Assembly: GCF_021648825.1 (NCBI RefSeq)
Contig: NZ_JAKJHS010000003.1
Span: 310,001-374,000, forward strand
From: Rhizobium halophilum
GTDB lineage: Bacteria; Pseudomonadota; Alphaproteobacteria; Rhizobiales; Rhizobiaceae
DNA length: 64,000 nt
Direction: 5' to 3'
Shown: positions 52,973 to 62,768 of the stretch, one piece after another
Numbering within the stretch: position 1 is the stretch's first letter
Layout of the letters: each line of letters begins with the position of its first letter
The notes under the pieces: generated by a model
Seen by the model: only the letters and a program-made list of their open reading frames with translations
What the model was told of the DNA's origin: nothing
Databases searched by the model: none
Program-made: the position numbers and the translations under genes

Positions 52973-54373
52973 CTAGTAGCGGTAATGCTCGGCCTTGAAC
53001 GGACCCTGCGGCGACACGCCGATATAGGATGCCTGCTCCGTCGAAAGTTCAGTGAGCTTCACGCCGAGCTTTCCGAGATGGAGGCGGGCCACCTTCTCGT
53101 CGAGGTGCTTGGGCAGGATGTAGACGTCATTCTTGTAGTCGCCCTGTTTTGTGAACAGCTCGATCTGGGCAAGCACTTGGTTGGTGAAGGAAGCCGACAT
53201 CACGAAGGACGGGTGGCCCGTGGCATTGCCGAGGTTCAGCAAGCGGCCTTCCGAAAGCAGGATTATGCGGTTGCCCTTCGGGAACTCGATCATGTCCACC
53301 TGCGGCTTGATGTTGGTCCACTTCAGGTTTCGCAGAGAGGCAACCTGAATCTCGTTATCGAAGTGGCCGATGTTACCGACGATCGCCATGTCCTTCATCT
53401 CGCGCATATGCTCGATGCGGATGACGTCCTTGTTGCCGGTGGTGGTGATGAAGATGTCGGCGCTATCCACCACATCTTCCAGCACGACAACCTCAAAACC
53501 GTCCATGGCGGCCTGCAGGGCGCAGATGGGGTCGACTTCGGTGACTTTGACGCGCGCGCCGGCACCGCGAAGCGAAGCGGCCGAGCCCTTGCCCACGTCT
53601 CCATAGCCGCAGACGACGGCAACCTTGCCGGCCATCATCACGTCGGTACCACGGCGGATCCCGTCAACGAGCGATTCCTTGCAGCCATACTTGTTGTCGA
53701 ACTTCGATTTGGTGACGGAGTCGTTGACGTTGATGGCCGGGAAGGGCAGCAGACCCTTCTTGCTGAGTTCGTAGAGGCGGTGAACGCCGGTGGTGGTTTC
53801 CTCGGTCACGCCCTTGATCGCATCGCGCTGCTTCGTAAACCAGCCGGGCGAGGCCTCCAGGCGCTTCTTGATCTGCGCGAACAGGATCTCTTCTTCTTCG
53901 GAACCCGGGTTCGAAAGCACATCCTCACGGGCCTCGGCGCGGGCGCCGAGCAGGATATACATCGTGGCGTCGCCGCCATCATCGAGAATCATGTTGGAGA
54001 CGCCGCCGTCGGCCCACTGAAAGATCTTGTCCGTGTACTCCCAGTATTCCGTCAGCGACTCGCCCTTCACCGCGAATACCGGAATGCCGGCGTCAGCGAT
54101 GGCGGCAGCGGCGTGGTCCTGGGTGGAGAAGATATTGCAGGACGCCCAGCGAACGTCAGCACCAAGAGCCTTCAGCGTCTCGATCAGCACGCCCGTCTGG
54201 ATCGTCATGTGCAGTGAGCCGGAGATACGCGCGCCTTTCAGCGGCTGCGTCTGGCCGAACTCCTCGCGGCAAGCCATCAGGCCGGGCATCTCGGTTTCGG
54301 CGATGTCGAGTTCCTTGCGACCATAGGCGGCAAGCCCGATGTCGGCGACAATGTAGTCTTTTTCCGTGCTCAT
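52973..54373 (-). CDS. ahcY: S-adenosylhomocysteine hydrolase
   Basis: A 466-residue NAD-dependent enzyme that splits SAH to homocysteine and adenosine, keeping methylation reactions going. Visible: [45 protein letters not shown] (contains the catalytic lysine region), and [15 protein letters not shown] (NAD site), ending in [10 protein letters not shown] chose the ATG at 54373. A clear inverted repeat about 100 bp upstream suggests a repressor of methionine-cycle genes. Confidence 0.98.
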   Translation of the reverse strand: MSTEKDYIVADIGLAAYGRKELDIAETEMPGLMACREEFGQTQPLKGARISGSLHMTIQTGVLIETLKALGADVRWASCNIFSTQDHAAAAIADAGIPVFAVKGESLTEYWEYTDKIFQWADGGVSNMILDDGGDATMYILLGARAEAREDVLSNPGSEEEEILFAQIKKRLEASPGWFTKQRDAIKGVTEETTTGVHRLYELSKKGLLPFPAINVNDSVTKSKFDNKYGCKESLVDGIRRGTDVMMAGKVAVVCGYGDVGKGSAASLRGAGARVKVTEVDPICALQAAMDGFEVVVLEDVVDSADIFITTTGNKDVIRIEHMREMKDMAIVGNIGHFDNEIQVASLRNLKWTNIKPQVDMIEFPKGNRIILLSEGRLLNLGNATGHPSFVMSASFTNQVLAQIELFTKQGDYKNDVYILPKHLDEKVARLHLGKLGVKLTELSTEQASYIGVSPQGPFKAEHYRY

Positions 54374-54470
54374 AAAGCGCTCCAGCTTAAGGGTGCGGGT
54401 GCCATAGGAAGCACCGCATATCGCAAAATCGAGAGCCGGTTTAGCAGGCTTGGTCAGCAGACGCAACGCG

Positions 54471-54498
54471 ACATAAAGAAGTCTTTATATCTTTATGT
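54471..54498. promoter_or_regulatory. Palindromic operator upstream of ahcY
   Basis: ATAAAGAAGTCTTTAT (54473-54488) is a perfect inverted repeat of seven bases with a two-base spacer. A second TCTTTAT follows at 54490-54496, so a wider pair ACATAAAGA / TCTTTATGT also exists. It lies 98 bp before the ahcY start and 9 bp after the ptsH stop. The form resembles ArsR-type operators such as those described for the SAH-responsive regulator SahR; that assignment is an inference. Confidence 0.6.
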
Positions 54499-54506
54499 GT
54501 TTTACG

Positions 54507-54782
54507 TTAGGCTTCTTCGCCGAACTTCTCTGCAACGAGCCGCTCCAGGGCATCGAGCGCTTCCACCGCTTGGGAACCGGAAGCGCTTACTTCGACGCTG
54601 CAGCCTGGACTCGCGGCCAGCATCATCAGTCCCATGATTGACATGCCGCCGACGGTCATGCCGTCTCGGCTGACGGTCACTTGAGCGTCGTATTGACCCA
54701 CGGTCTGGACAAACTTGGCGGAGGCTCGGGCATGGAGGCCTCGCTTGTTGATGATGAGCAGCTCACGGGTGAGGGAGGACAT
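54507..54782 (-). CDS. ptsH: HPr phosphocarrier protein
   Basis: A 91-residue phosphocarrier. The phospho-histidine is His17 in INKRGLHARASAKF, and the regulatory serine (Ser48) lies in GGMSIMGLM, the site that HprK would phosphorylate. It ends the chvI-chvG-hprK-EIIA-ptsH series, 15 bp after EIIA. No sugar-specific membrane component is nearby, so a regulatory PTS role is likely. Confidence 0.96.
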   Translation of the reverse strand: MSSLTRELLIINKRGLHARASAKFVQTVGQYDAQVTVSRDGMTVGGMSIMGLMMLAASPGCSVEVSASGSQAVEALDALERLVAEKFGEEA

Positions 54783-54797
54783 GAAGGGCTTTCGGCT

Positions 54798-55199
54798 TCA
54801 CTTGCCGCTGAGGACGCGACTGGCGACGTTGATGTATTTTCGGCCGGCTTCAGAGGCCTCGGCCAGTGCACGGCTCATATCGTTGTCACCTCGCACTCCC
54901 GCCAGCTTGATCAGCATTGGCAGGTTTACACCTGCGATGACCTCCACGCGCCCGCTATCCATCACCGAGATGGCAAGGTTTGAGGGCGTTCCACCGAACA
55001 TGTCCGTGAGGATGATGACACCACTGCCGTCGTCCGCAAGCTTCACCGCATCCAGGATATCCTGCCGCCGCTGATCCATGTCGTCTTCGGGGCCAATGGA
55101 GACCGTTTCGATATATTTCTGCGGTCCAACGACATGCTCAACAGCGTGCCGAAATTCCTCAGCCAGCTTGCCATGAGTGACAAGCACTATTCCGATCAT
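54798..55199 (-). CDS. PTS EIIA domain protein, mannose type
   Basis: A 133-residue single EIIA(Man) domain. The phospho-histidine is His9 in GIVLVTHGKLAEEF, and ILTDMFGGTPSNLAI is the family fingerprint. No EIIB or EIIC domain accompanies it, so it probably acts as a phosphorylation-state sensor with HPr. I chose the ATG at 55199 with CAGGGGG upstream. Confidence 0.94.
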   Translation of the reverse strand: MIGIVLVTHGKLAEEFRHAVEHVVGPQKYIETVSIGPEDDMDQRRQDILDAVKLADDGSGVIILTDMFGGTPSNLAISVMDSGRVEVIAGVNLPMLIKLAGVRGDNDMSRALAEASEAGRKYINVASRVLSGK

Positions 55200-55319
55200 G
55201 AATTCCCCCTGCAACGGAAACTCGCGGCCCATATCGCAATGCACAAAGGCCGTCCAGCGGTGGGAAGCCATCTTCGCCATGTAGACCTGAAGTTCAAGTT
55301 AAAAATCCGAAACTTCTGG

Positions 55320-55778
55320 TCACAACGTCGTCGGTATGCCGAGATCGGGACGAAGCGCCGCGATTGCAGCCAAGGGCTCGCGATGGTCGTTCATCAGCCG
55401 GATCTGCGGCAGCGTGCCGATACCGTCGAGGTCATAGATCTCATTAGCTGGCGGCTGGCGATCCGCAGTGCGCGGGTCGACGATCAGGACGGCAAGACGG
55501 AGCACGGCTTCTGAAACGCTCGGCACGCGGGCAATCCCGCTGCCCCTGATCTCCAGCAATCCAGCAATGGAAGCTGGACGCGCCGCGATAACCTCCTCGC
55601 CGCGGCGGGAGATGAAGACCTGGTCATCGGCAACGAGTGACGCGGCCCAGCCGGAGCGTCTCGCCGCTGCAAGACATGAGAACGCCAGAGCGGACTTGCC
55701 GATGCCGGAAGGACCAACGAAGAGCAGGCCGGCTTTGTCGACAGCGATGGCCGTCGCGTGTATGTTGTGGGGCGCCAT
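55320..55778 (-). CDS. hprK: Short HPr kinase/phosphorylase
   Basis: A 152-residue protein comprising only the catalytic domain of HprK; Firmicute enzymes are about twice as long. The P-loop is LLFVGPSGIGKSALAF (lysine 28), followed by LVADDQVFI and GLLEIRGSGI. Alphaproteobacterial HprK is known to lack the N-terminal domain. Its ATG overlaps the chvG stop by one base, tying HPr phosphorylation to the ChvGI sensor. Confidence 0.93.
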   Translation of the reverse strand: MAPHNIHATAIAVDKAGLLFVGPSGIGKSALAFSCLAAARRSGWAASLVADDQVFISRRGEEVIAARPASIAGLLEIRGSGIARVPSVSEAVLRLAVLIVDPRTADRQPPANEIYDLDGIGTLPQIRLMNDHREPLAAIAALRPDLGIPTTL

Positions 55779-57571
55779 CAGGCCGGCTCACCGGCTGGAA
55801 GCGCAAGCGTGAAGCGTGCTCCAAGCAGCCGTCCCGATTTCGCATCCACAATATTCTCCGCCCTCAGCGTGCCACCATGGGCCTCGGCGATCTGCCGGCT
55901 TATGGAGAGCCCCAGGCCGGAGTTCTGGCCAAAGCTCTCGCCCTCCGGACGGTCCGTATAGAAGCGCTCGAAAATTCGGTCGATGTCCTCGGCCTGTATT
56001 CCGGGGCCGTTGTCGTCCACCTGCACGGCCACGCGGCCGCGCGAGCGGAAGAGCCGGAGGACGATCCGTCCGCCTTCCTCGGGGACAAAGGATCGCGCGT
56101 TTTCGATGAGGTTGCTGATGATCTGCCCGAGCCGCAAATCGTGCCCATAGACGGTGAAGGGGACCTTGTTACCGGGTTTGCTGTCGACGACGAGATCAAT
56201 GTCCACGACCTTGCGGCCCTGGCGGATCTGGCGCGAGATCTCCACCATATTGTGCAGCAGGACCTGCATATCGACGGGTGTGGAATCGCTGCGCGCCAGT
56301 TCCGCATCGAGGCGGGAGGCATCCGAGATATCGCTGATCAGACGGTCGAGGCGGCGCACGTCGTGGAAGATGATCTCAGTCAGCCGCTGCTTGGATTCCT
56401 CCGATTTTGCCAACGGCAGCGTCTCCACCGCACTGCGCAGCGAGGTCAGCGGGTTCTTCAACTCGTGGCTGACATCGGCGGCAAAGCTCTCGATCGCATC
56501 GATCCGATCGTAGAGGGCGGTCGTCATCTCGCGAAGTGCGATCGAAAGATTGCCGATCTCGTCCTGACGATAGGCAAAATCCGGGATTTCCTCACGCTGC
56601 TTGGCGCCGCGCCGCACGCGGATGGCGGCCGCCGAGAGCCGCCGGAGCGGGTTGGCGATTGTCGAGGAAAGCAGGAGCGACAGAAGAATGTTGACGAGCG
56701 TTGCCACGCCAAAGACGCGCATGATTGCCAGACGTTCCGCATGGACGATCTTGTCGATGTCACCGGCCTGCGTGGAGAGCAGAAGAACGCCTAGCACCGC
56801 CCGGAAACGCTGCACGGGAACGGCCACTGAGACGATCAGCTCGCCTCTCTCGTTGATGCGCACGACGGCACCGCGCACGCCGGTGAGCGCATTCATGACC
56901 TCCGGGTAAATGGAGCCGTCGCCGCCCGGCGCTTCCTTGTAGACCGGAAGATTGCGCTGCTGCAGCATGCGGTTGAACAGGCCTACAATCCAGTCGCCCC
57001 AGCTGGTCGTCTCCTGTTCGACCGGCGGCAGGTCGTAGCGCAGGACCTGACCACGTGAATAAAGATGCCGGGAGTCGAGCAGAAGGTTGGCGTCGGCGTC
57101 GAACAGGCGTGCACGGGTACGGGTCGGAGAAATCAGCCGCCGCAGAACCGGGGCGACACGATCGGGATCGATCGGGAAATCGAGATCCTCGTCATTCGGC
57201 ACCGGCGTGATGCTCTGGCCGGCCTGCAACTCCAGCAGCTTTTCCGGATCAATCGTGATCGAGTTGGTGTCGACCGAGGCGGAGGCCGAGATTGCGCCGG
57301 CGATGATTTCGCCCTGTGTCAGCAGGCTCTCGACCCGCGCGTCGATCAGGCCTTCTCGGAACTGGTTGAGATAAAGGATGCCGCCGACGAGGACGACGGT
57401 CGCCGCGATGTTGAAGAACAGGATGCGGCGGGTAAGGCTGGAGAACACCGCGTGACCGAAGATCCGACGGATCAGTGTGAACGGGTGCGACCAGAGCCGT
57501 GCGGAAGAGGCATTCTCCTCGGCATCGGCCCTGTTCGCCATGTCCTCTTCAAGCAGTCGATCTGCCACCAA
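55778..57571 (-). CDS. chvG: ChvG (ExoS) sensor histidine kinase
   Basis: A 597-residue membrane kinase. Two membrane segments (about residues 48-68 and 270-290) frame a periplasmic sensor domain; a HAMP region, the H-box ADVSHELKNPLTSLRSAVETL and ATPase motifs (NLIENARSF, DDNGPGIQAEDI, GLGLSISRQIAEA) follow. In Agrobacterium and Sinorhizobium it senses acid and envelope conditions and is held back by ExoR. The start is a GTG at 57571 with AAAGGA upstream; an ATG at 57541 is in frame. Confidence 0.95.
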   Translation of the reverse strand: MVADRLLEEDMANRADAEENASSARLWSHPFTLIRRIFGHAVFSSLTRRILFFNIAATVVLVGGILYLNQFREGLIDARVESLLTQGEIIAGAISASASVDTNSITIDPEKLLELQAGQSITPVPNDEDLDFPIDPDRVAPVLRRLISPTRTRARLFDADANLLLDSRHLYSRGQVLRYDLPPVEQETTSWGDWIVGLFNRMLQQRNLPVYKEAPGGDGSIYPEVMNALTGVRGAVVRINERGELIVSVAVPVQRFRAVLGVLLLSTQAGDIDKIVHAERLAIMRVFGVATLVNILLSLLLSSTIANPLRRLSAAAIRVRRGAKQREEIPDFAYRQDEIGNLSIALREMTTALYDRIDAIESFAADVSHELKNPLTSLRSAVETLPLAKSEESKQRLTEIIFHDVRRLDRLISDISDASRLDAELARSDSTPVDMQVLLHNMVEISRQIRQGRKVVDIDLVVDSKPGNKVPFTVYGHDLRLGQIISNLIENARSFVPEEGGRIVLRLFRSRGRVAVQVDDNGPGIQAEDIDRIFERFYTDRPEGESFGQNSGLGLSISRQIAEAHGGTLRAENIVDAKSGRLLGARFTLALPAGEPA

Positions 57572-57630
57572 ACGTCCTTTCGCAGGACCGGCTCTGCGCC
57601 CTTTTGGAGGCGCGTCTTCATGCCGGGCGC

Positions 57631-58356
57631 TTATGCAGCTTCCCGGAAGCGATAGCCGACGCCGTAGAGCGTTTCGATCATATCGAAGTCGCCGTCAACC
57701 ATCTTGAACTTCTTGCGCAGGCGTTTGATGTGGCTGTCGATCGTACGGTCGTCCACATAGACCTGCTCGTCATAGGCGGCGTCCATTAGCGCGTCGCGGC
57801 TCTTTACCACACCTGGACGCTGGGCAAGAGAGTGAAGGATGAGAAACTCGGTGACTGTCAGCGTTACCGGCTCGCCCTTCCAGGTGCAGGTGTGCCGCTC
57901 CTGGTCCATGGCGAGCTGCCCACGCTCCAGCGTGCGTGCCTGCTGCGCGTCGGATCCCGCCTTGGCGGCGCCGCCGGCGCCGGCCGTTTCCCGCGCGCTG
58001 GCGCGGCGAAGGATAGCCTTCACGCGCTCCACCAGAAGGCGCTGCGAGAACGGCTTCGTGATGAAATCGTCGGCGCCCATCTTCAAGCCGAAGAGCTCGT
58101 CGATCTCTTCGTCCTTGGACGTCAGGAAGATGACCGGAATGTCCGACTTCTGCCGCAGCCGGCGCAGCAGCTCCATGCCATCCATGCGCGGCATCTTGAT
58201 ATCGAAGATCGCAAGCTGCGGCGGTCGCCCCAAAAGGCCATCGAGGGCGGACGCTCCATCGGTATAGGTCTCCACCTTGTAGCCTTCGGCCTCCAGCGCG
58301 ATCGACACCGATGTGAGGATGTTGCGATCGTCATCCACGAGCGCGATTGTCTGCAT
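57631..58356 (-). CDS. chvI: ChvI response regulator
   Basis: A 241-residue OmpR-type regulator. Receiver: ALVDDDRN and phospho-aspartate in [15 protein letters not shown], with [13 protein letters not shown]-binding wing helix: [18 protein letters not shown] and YGVGYRF. An alanine/glycine-rich linker joins them. I chose the ATG at 58356 ([10 protein letters not shown]), which has GGAGACGGAGAGC upstream, over the ATG at 58377. It heads the chvI-chvG-hprK-EIIA-ptsH operon. Confidence 0.96.
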   Translation of the reverse strand: MQTIALVDDDRNILTSVSIALEAEGYKVETYTDGASALDGLLGRPPQLAIFDIKMPRMDGMELLRRLRQKSDIPVIFLTSKDEEIDELFGLKMGADDFITKPFSQRLLVERVKAILRRASARETAGAGGAAKAGSDAQQARTLERGQLAMDQERHTCTWKGEPVTLTVTEFLILHSLAQRPGVVKSRDALMDAAYDEQVYVDDRTIDSHIKRLRKKFKMVDGDFDMIETLYGVGYRFREAA

Positions 58357-58545
58357 GCTCTCCGTCTCCGTCACCATCTTGTGCGCATCTCCTGCTGTTC
58401 ACCCCAGCGAGGTATGGCAAACGCCGATGCGCGTTGTGAGTATAAAGCTGGAACAAATTGTGGCAGATATAGAGGTTACAGGACCAATTTCAAAGCTCCA
58501 GACTTCTCTAGAAAGGTGCGGTTCCAGAGAGATTAAAAAAGACCC

Positions 58546-58557
58546 TAAACCGATTTA
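58546..58557. promoter_or_regulatory. Candidate LacI-type operator upstream of pckA
   Basis: TAAACCGATTTA is a 12-base imperfect palindrome (five of six pairs) centred on CG, the form bound by LacI/GalR regulators. PckR, a LacI-family regulator of pckA, is known in Sinorhizobium; the match is an inference. Confidence 0.4.
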
Positions 58558-58574
58558 ATCAGAAATAGATTTTT

Positions 58575-58588
58575 TTAAATCGATTAAT
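58575..58588. promoter_or_regulatory. Second candidate LacI-type operator upstream of pckA
   Basis: TTAAATCGATTAAT contains the palindrome AATCGATT. Its centre is 30 bp, about three helical turns, from that of the first candidate operator. Confidence 0.4.
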
Positions 58589-58688
58589 TTATTGAAATCA
58601 TTATGCATTCGAGGCTTGCTGCTCTTGCTCTTTCCGAGACTCGGGTCTAGTTGGGCGACAGACTAACGCCAAGGGAAGGAAGGCGCGT

Positions 58689-60299
58689 ATGCAGGAGCTT
58701 GGACTTTACAATCCGTCCAACGGGATCTCGACCATCGGCTTCGCCGACGTCTCCCGCGCCAACTACAACTTCTCTGAAACGGAACTCTACGAAGAGGCAA
58801 TCCGCAATTGCGAAGCGGAAGTGACGGCTGACGGTGCTCTACGCGCCGTCACGGGGCAGCACACCGGCCGTTCGCCGAAGGACAAGTTTGTCGTCCGCGA
58901 CGAGATCACCGAGGGCGTCATCTGGTGGGACAACAACAAGCCGATGTCGCCGGAGCGCTTCGATGTCCTCCATAACGACATGTTGGCGCATGCGGCCGGC
59001 AAGACGCTTTACGTGCAGGACCTCATCGGCGGTGCCGATCCGGAGAATGCCCTGCCGACACGGGTGATCACCGAACTGGCCTGGCACGCCCTGTTCATCC
59101 GCAACCTGCTTATCCGCCCGAGCAAGGCATCGCTGGAGACCTTCAACCAGAAGCTCACCATCGTCAACCTGCCGAGCTTCCGGGCCGATCCCGCCCGACA
59201 CGGCTGCCGGACGGAAACGGTCATCGCCTGCGATCTGCAGCGTGGTATTGTTCTGATTGGCGGCACGTCCTATGCCGGCGAAAACAAGAAGTCTGTCTTC
59301 ACGGTCCTCAACTACCTGCTGCCGGCCAAGCACGTGATGCCGATGCACTGCTCCGCCAATGTCGGCCCGGCAGGTGACGCAGCCGTATTCTTCGGGCTGT
59401 CCGGCACCGGCAAGACCACGCTCTCGGCGGACCCAACACGCACCTTGATCGGCGACGACGAGCATGGCTGGGGCGAGAACGGCATCTTCAACTTCGAAGG
59501 TGGCTGCTATGCCAAAGCGATCCGTCTCTCGGCCGAAGCCGAACCGGAAATCTATGCCGCAACGCGCCGCTTTGGTACAGTTCTGGAGAACGTCGTTCTC
59601 GACGAGAACCGGGTACCCGATTTTGACGACGCCTCGCTGACAGAGAACACGCGCTCCGCCTATCCGCTGCACTTCATCCCCAACGCATCGGCAACCGGCA
59701 TCGCACCGCATCCGAAGACGATCATCATGCTGACGGCAGACGCTTTCGGTGTGATGCCGCCGATCGCGAAGCTGACGCCCGAACAGGCCATGTACCACTT
59801 CCTGTCGGGCTACACTGCCAAGGTTGCCGGCACGGAAAAGGGCGTAACGGAGCCGGAAGCGACGTTCTCCACCTGCTTCGGAGCCCCGTTCATGCCACGC
59901 CACCCGGCGGAGTACGGCAATCTGCTGCGCGACTTGATCGACCGCCACAACGTCGATTGCTGGCTCGTCAACACCGGCTGGACCGGCGGCGCCTATGGCG
60001 TCGGCAAGCGGATGCCGATCAAGGCAACCCGCGCGCTGCTGACGGCTGCGCTGACGGGCGATCTGAAGAATGCGGAGTTCCGGACGGATCCGAACTTCGG
60101 ATTCGCCGTGCCGGTCTCTGTCGAGGGCGTCGAGCAGTCGATCCTCGATCCTCGCTCCACCTGGTCCGATGGTGAAGCCTATGACGCGCAGGCGAAGAAG
60201 CTGGTCTCGATGTTCATTGCGAACTTCTCAAAGTTTGAGGATCATGTTGACAGCAAGGTTCGTGAGGCGGCGCCGGTCCTGCTGACGGCCGCTGAGTAA
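58689..60299 (+). CDS. pckA: Phosphoenolpyruvate carboxykinase (ATP)
   Basis: A 536-residue enzyme that makes PEP from oxaloacetate, the entry to gluconeogenesis during growth on organic acids. The ATP loop is [16 protein letters not shown] and the metal site is [36 protein letters not shown] opens the substrate site. It is divergent from chvI, with candidate operators between, and ends at a strong terminator. Confidence 0.98.
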   Translation: MQELGLYNPSNGISTIGFADVSRANYNFSETELYEEAIRNCEAEVTADGALRAVTGQHTGRSPKDKFVVRDEITEGVIWWDNNKPMSPERFDVLHNDMLAHAAGKTLYVQDLIGGADPENALPTRVITELAWHALFIRNLLIRPSKASLETFNQKLTIVNLPSFRADPARHGCRTETVIACDLQRGIVLIGGTSYAGENKKSVFTVLNYLLPAKHVMPMHCSANVGPAGDAAVFFGLSGTGKTTLSADPTRTLIGDDEHGWGENGIFNFEGGCYAKAIRLSAEAEPEIYAATRRFGTVLENVVLDENRVPDFDDASLTENTRSAYPLHFIPNASATGIAPHPKTIIMLTADAFGVMPPIAKLTPEQAMYHFLSGYTAKVAGTEKGVTEPEATFSTCFGAPFMPRHPAEYGNLLRDLIDRHNVDCWLVNTGWTGGAYGVGKRMPIKATRALLTAALTGDLKNAEFRTDPNFGFAVPVSVEGVEQSILDPRSTWSDGEAYDAQAKKLVSMFIANFSKFEDHVDSKVREAAPVLLTAAE

Positions 60300-60325
60300 T
60301 GTGATTGCTTAACTGAAACGTCCAG

Positions 60326-60356
60326 AACCGCCGGCCTCGTGCCGGCGGTTTTCTTC
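60326..60356 (+). terminator. Intrinsic terminator of pckA
   Basis: AACCGCCGGC and GCCGGCGGTT form a ten-base-pair stem with a five-base loop (60326-60350), followed by TTCTT. Confidence 0.88.
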
Positions 60357-60394
60357 GCTGACCGATTGTGGGATAGAGGCGGCGGAGACGATCA

Positions 60395-60829
60395 ATGGCC
60401 AGCAGTCCGCTTTACATCAACAGCCGCATCACGATCCAGGCTTGGGAGCTGACCGAGCAGTTCGTGCTGGCCGGCGGGCCAGGCGGCCAGAACGTCAACA
60501 AGGTTTCTACCGCCGTCCAGCTTTTCTTCGATCTCCAGAACTCGCCTTCGCTGCCGGAACGGATCAAGGCGAATGCCATACGCATAGCAGGACGGCGGAT
60601 GTCAAAGGACGGCGTCCTGATGATCGAGGCCAACCGTTTCCGCAGCCAGGATCGCAATCGCGAGGATGCCCGGGAGCGCCTGAAGGAGCTGATCCTGAAG
60701 GCCGCCGAGCCGCCACCGCCGCCGCGCAAGGCAACGAAACCCACCAAGGGTTCAATCGAGCGGCGGCTCAAGGCCAAGTCTGGACGCGCCCTGGTGAAGA
60801 AGATGCGCGGCAAGCCGACGGGAGAATGA
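60395..60829 (+). CDS. arfB: ArfB-like peptidyl-tRNA hydrolase (ribosome rescue)
   Basis: A 144-residue protein with a class-1 release factor catalytic domain. The GGQ motif sits in AGGPGGQNVNKVSTAV, and the C-terminal tail is basic (KSGRALVKKMRGKP), as needed to enter the empty mRNA channel of stalled ribosomes. This matches ArfB/YaeJ, without codon-recognition domains. The stop overlaps the alkB start by two bases. Confidence 0.94.
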   Translation: MASSPLYINSRITIQAWELTEQFVLAGGPGGQNVNKVSTAVQLFFDLQNSPSLPERIKANAIRIAGRRMSKDGVLMIEANRFRSQDRNREDARERLKELILKAAEPPPPPRKATKPTKGSIERRLKAKSGRALVKKMRGKPTGE

Positions 60830-61440
60830 ACGTGGCAGATCTGCCGGAAGGGCTGAAATATCTGCCGGGCTATCTGGACCGGCCGGCGCAGGAAAGCCTG
60901 GTCGAGCTCGTGCGCCAGGCGGTGGCGGTGGCGCCGCTCTACCTGCCCGTAATGCCAGTTACGGGAACGCCGATGTCGGTGAGGATGACCAACCTCGGCC
61001 CGCTCGGCTGGGTGACCGACAAGGAGCGCGGCTACCGCTATCAGGCGACGCATCCGGTGACGGGAAATCTCTGGCCGGCCATCCCGGAGGCGCTCCTGTC
61101 GCTGTGGGATGCAGTTGCGAACTATCCGGCACCGCCGCAGGCCTGCCTGGTGAACTTCTACGCCGACGATGCGAGGATGGGGCTGCATCAGGACAAGGAC
61201 GAGACGGATCTTGCCGCGCCGGTCGTCTCGATCTCGCTCGGCAATACCTGCCTCTTCCGCGTCGGCGGTCTGGAGCGGAGGGATCCCACGCGCTCGTTCA
61301 AGCTTACCAGCGGCGATGTGGTCGTCCTGGGCGGGGCAAGCCGGCTCTGCTTCCACGGCGTCGATCGGATCTATCCGAACACTTCAACGGTCCTGAAGAA
61401 CGGCGGCCGGATCAACCTCACGCTGCGGCGGGTCGACTGA
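60826..61440 (+). CDS. alkB: AlkB-type DNA/RNA demethylase
   Basis: A 204-residue iron and 2-oxoglutarate dioxygenase that removes methyl groups from 1-methyladenine and 3-methylcytosine. Iron ligands are in GLHQDKDE (H and D) and LCFHGVDRIYP (H), and the 2-oxoglutarate arginines are in GGRINLTLRR. The start is the ATG at 60826, sharing bases with the arfB stop. It converges with coaA, 10 bp apart. Confidence 0.95.
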   Translation: MNVADLPEGLKYLPGYLDRPAQESLVELVRQAVAVAPLYLPVMPVTGTPMSVRMTNLGPLGWVTDKERGYRYQATHPVTGNLWPAIPEALLSLWDAVANYPAPPQACLVNFYADDARMGLHQDKDETDLAAPVVSISLGNTCLFRVGGLERRDPTRSFKLTSGDVVVLGGASRLCFHGVDRIYPNTSTVLKNGGRINLTLRRVD

Positions 61441-61450
61441 GCGGCCGGCG

Positions 61451-62434
61451 TCAAAGCTTTCTAAGCGAAACCGTCTCAACGAGGTGATTGGAGCCTTTCC
61501 GCAGAATGAGGTCGGCCCGCGGGCGGGTCGGCAGAATGTTCTGCCGCAGGTTCTTCAGGTTGATGTTTTCCCACAGCCCTTCGGCGATGGCGCGCGCGGC
61601 GTCCTCGCCCACAGCGGCATAGCGATGAAAGAAGGAGTTCGGATCACGGAAGGCGGTCTGCCGCAGCTTCATGAAGCGTTCGACGTACCAGTTATGGATG
61701 AGCGATTCGTCCGCGTCGATATAGATCGAGAAGTCGAAGAAGTCCGAGACGATCGGCACGATCTTGCCATCCGCCGGCAGATCGCGCGACTGGAGTACAT
61801 TGATGCCTTCGAAGATCAGGATGTCCGGCCGGTCCACCACCGTGTACTCGTCCGGCAGCACATCGTAGGTGAGGTGGGAATAGCGCGGCGCCCGCACGTT
61901 GGGTTCGCCGGCCTTGATGGCGGACAGGAAGCGCAGCAGCGCTCCAATGTCGTAGCTCTCCGGAAAACCCTTGCGCTCCATGAGGTTTTCGCGCCGCAGG
62001 ACTGCATTCGGGTGGAGAAACCCATCGGTGGTAATGAGGTCCACCTTCGGGCTGGATGGCCAGCGGGCGAGAAGCTCCTTGAGGATGCGGGCCGTGGTCG
62101 ACTTGCCGACGGCAACGGAGCCGGCGATGCCGATCACGAACGGCGTCTTCGCCACATCTGACATGCTGAGGAAGCGGTTGCGCTGCTGGAACAGCAGCTG
62201 CGACGCCTCCACATGGGCCGACAGGAGCCGCGAGAGCGACAGATAGATCCGCCGCACCTCGCTGAGATCGATCGGATCGTCGAGGGAACGAAGCCGTGCG
62301 ACCTCGTCCGCTGTCAGCGTCATTGGGGTATCGGCGCGAAACCTGGCCCACTGGTCGGAGGTGAAGCGGTGATAGGGAGAGTAGTTAGCGGCAGACTGAT
62401 CTAGATCGTCGACCGCTTGCGTTGCCAAGGTCAT
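61451..62434 (-). CDS. coaA: Pantothenate kinase type I
   Basis: A 327-residue kinase for the first step of coenzyme A synthesis. P-loop [47 protein letters not shown] and [21 protein letters not shown] are typical. I chose the ATG at 62434, which overlaps the hisE stop by four bases. Position after the his genes is common in rhizobia. Confidence 0.97.
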   Translation of the reverse strand: MTLATQAVDDLDQSAANYSPYHRFTSDQWARFRADTPMTLTADEVARLRSLDDPIDLSEVRRIYLSLSRLLSAHVEASQLLFQQRNRFLSMSDVAKTPFVIGIAGSVAVGKSTTARILKELLARWPSSPKVDLITTDGFLHPNAVLRRENLMERKGFPESYDIGALLRFLSAIKAGEPNVRAPRYSHLTYDVLPDEYTVVDRPDILIFEGINVLQSRDLPADGKIVPIVSDFFDFSIYIDADESLIHNWYVERFMKLRQTAFRDPNSFFHRYAAVGEDAARAIAEGLWENINLKNLRQNILPTRPRADLILRKGSNHLVETVSLRKL

Positions 62435-62751
62435 GACTGCCGGCTTGCCTTTTCCTGCAGACCGGATTGCGCGGTCCGCCGCTGGAGTTCGTCCAGCACA
62501 TCCTTGAGCGGAATGCCGGCAATGTTCAATACGACCATCAGGTGATAAAGAAGGTCGGCGCTCTCCGCCACGAGATCCTTCCGATCCTCGGCGATGGCAG
62601 CAATTACCGTCTCCACCGCTTCCTCGCCGAGCTTCTTGGCGGCTTTGGTTTGACCGGCCGCCACGAGTTTTGCCGTCCATGACTCCTCAGGCGCTGCCTG
62701 CGCGCGTGTTGCCACGATGTGCTCGAGGTCGCTCAGGGAGAATTCGCTCAT
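62431..62751 (-). CDS. hisE: Phosphoribosyl-ATP pyrophosphatase
   Basis: A 106-residue MazG-like enzyme of histidine synthesis, converting PR-ATP to PR-AMP. The metal-binding motif [16 protein letters not shown] and [10 protein letters not shown] are intact. The frame is open upstream, but the ATG at 62751 ([16 protein letters not shown]) gives the family start, 17 bp after hisF. It overlaps coaA. Confidence 0.96.
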   Translation of the reverse strand: MSEFSLSDLEHIVATRAQAAPEESWTAKLVAAGQTKAAKKLGEEAVETVIAAIAEDRKDLVAESADLLYHLMVVLNIAGIPLKDVLDELQRRTAQSGLQEKASRQS

Positions 62752-62768
62752 CTCGTTGCCTCCGGCGC

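Larger units (their letters stand above)
58357..58688. other. Divergent chvI-pckA regulatory region
   Basis: 332 bp without a gene. The pckA half (about 58525-58610) is very rich in A/T and has two LacI-type half-palindromes, annotated separately. It should hold promoters for both genes. In Agrobacterium, ChvG/ChvI is known to influence pckA expression, so the shared region makes sense. Confidence 0.7.
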
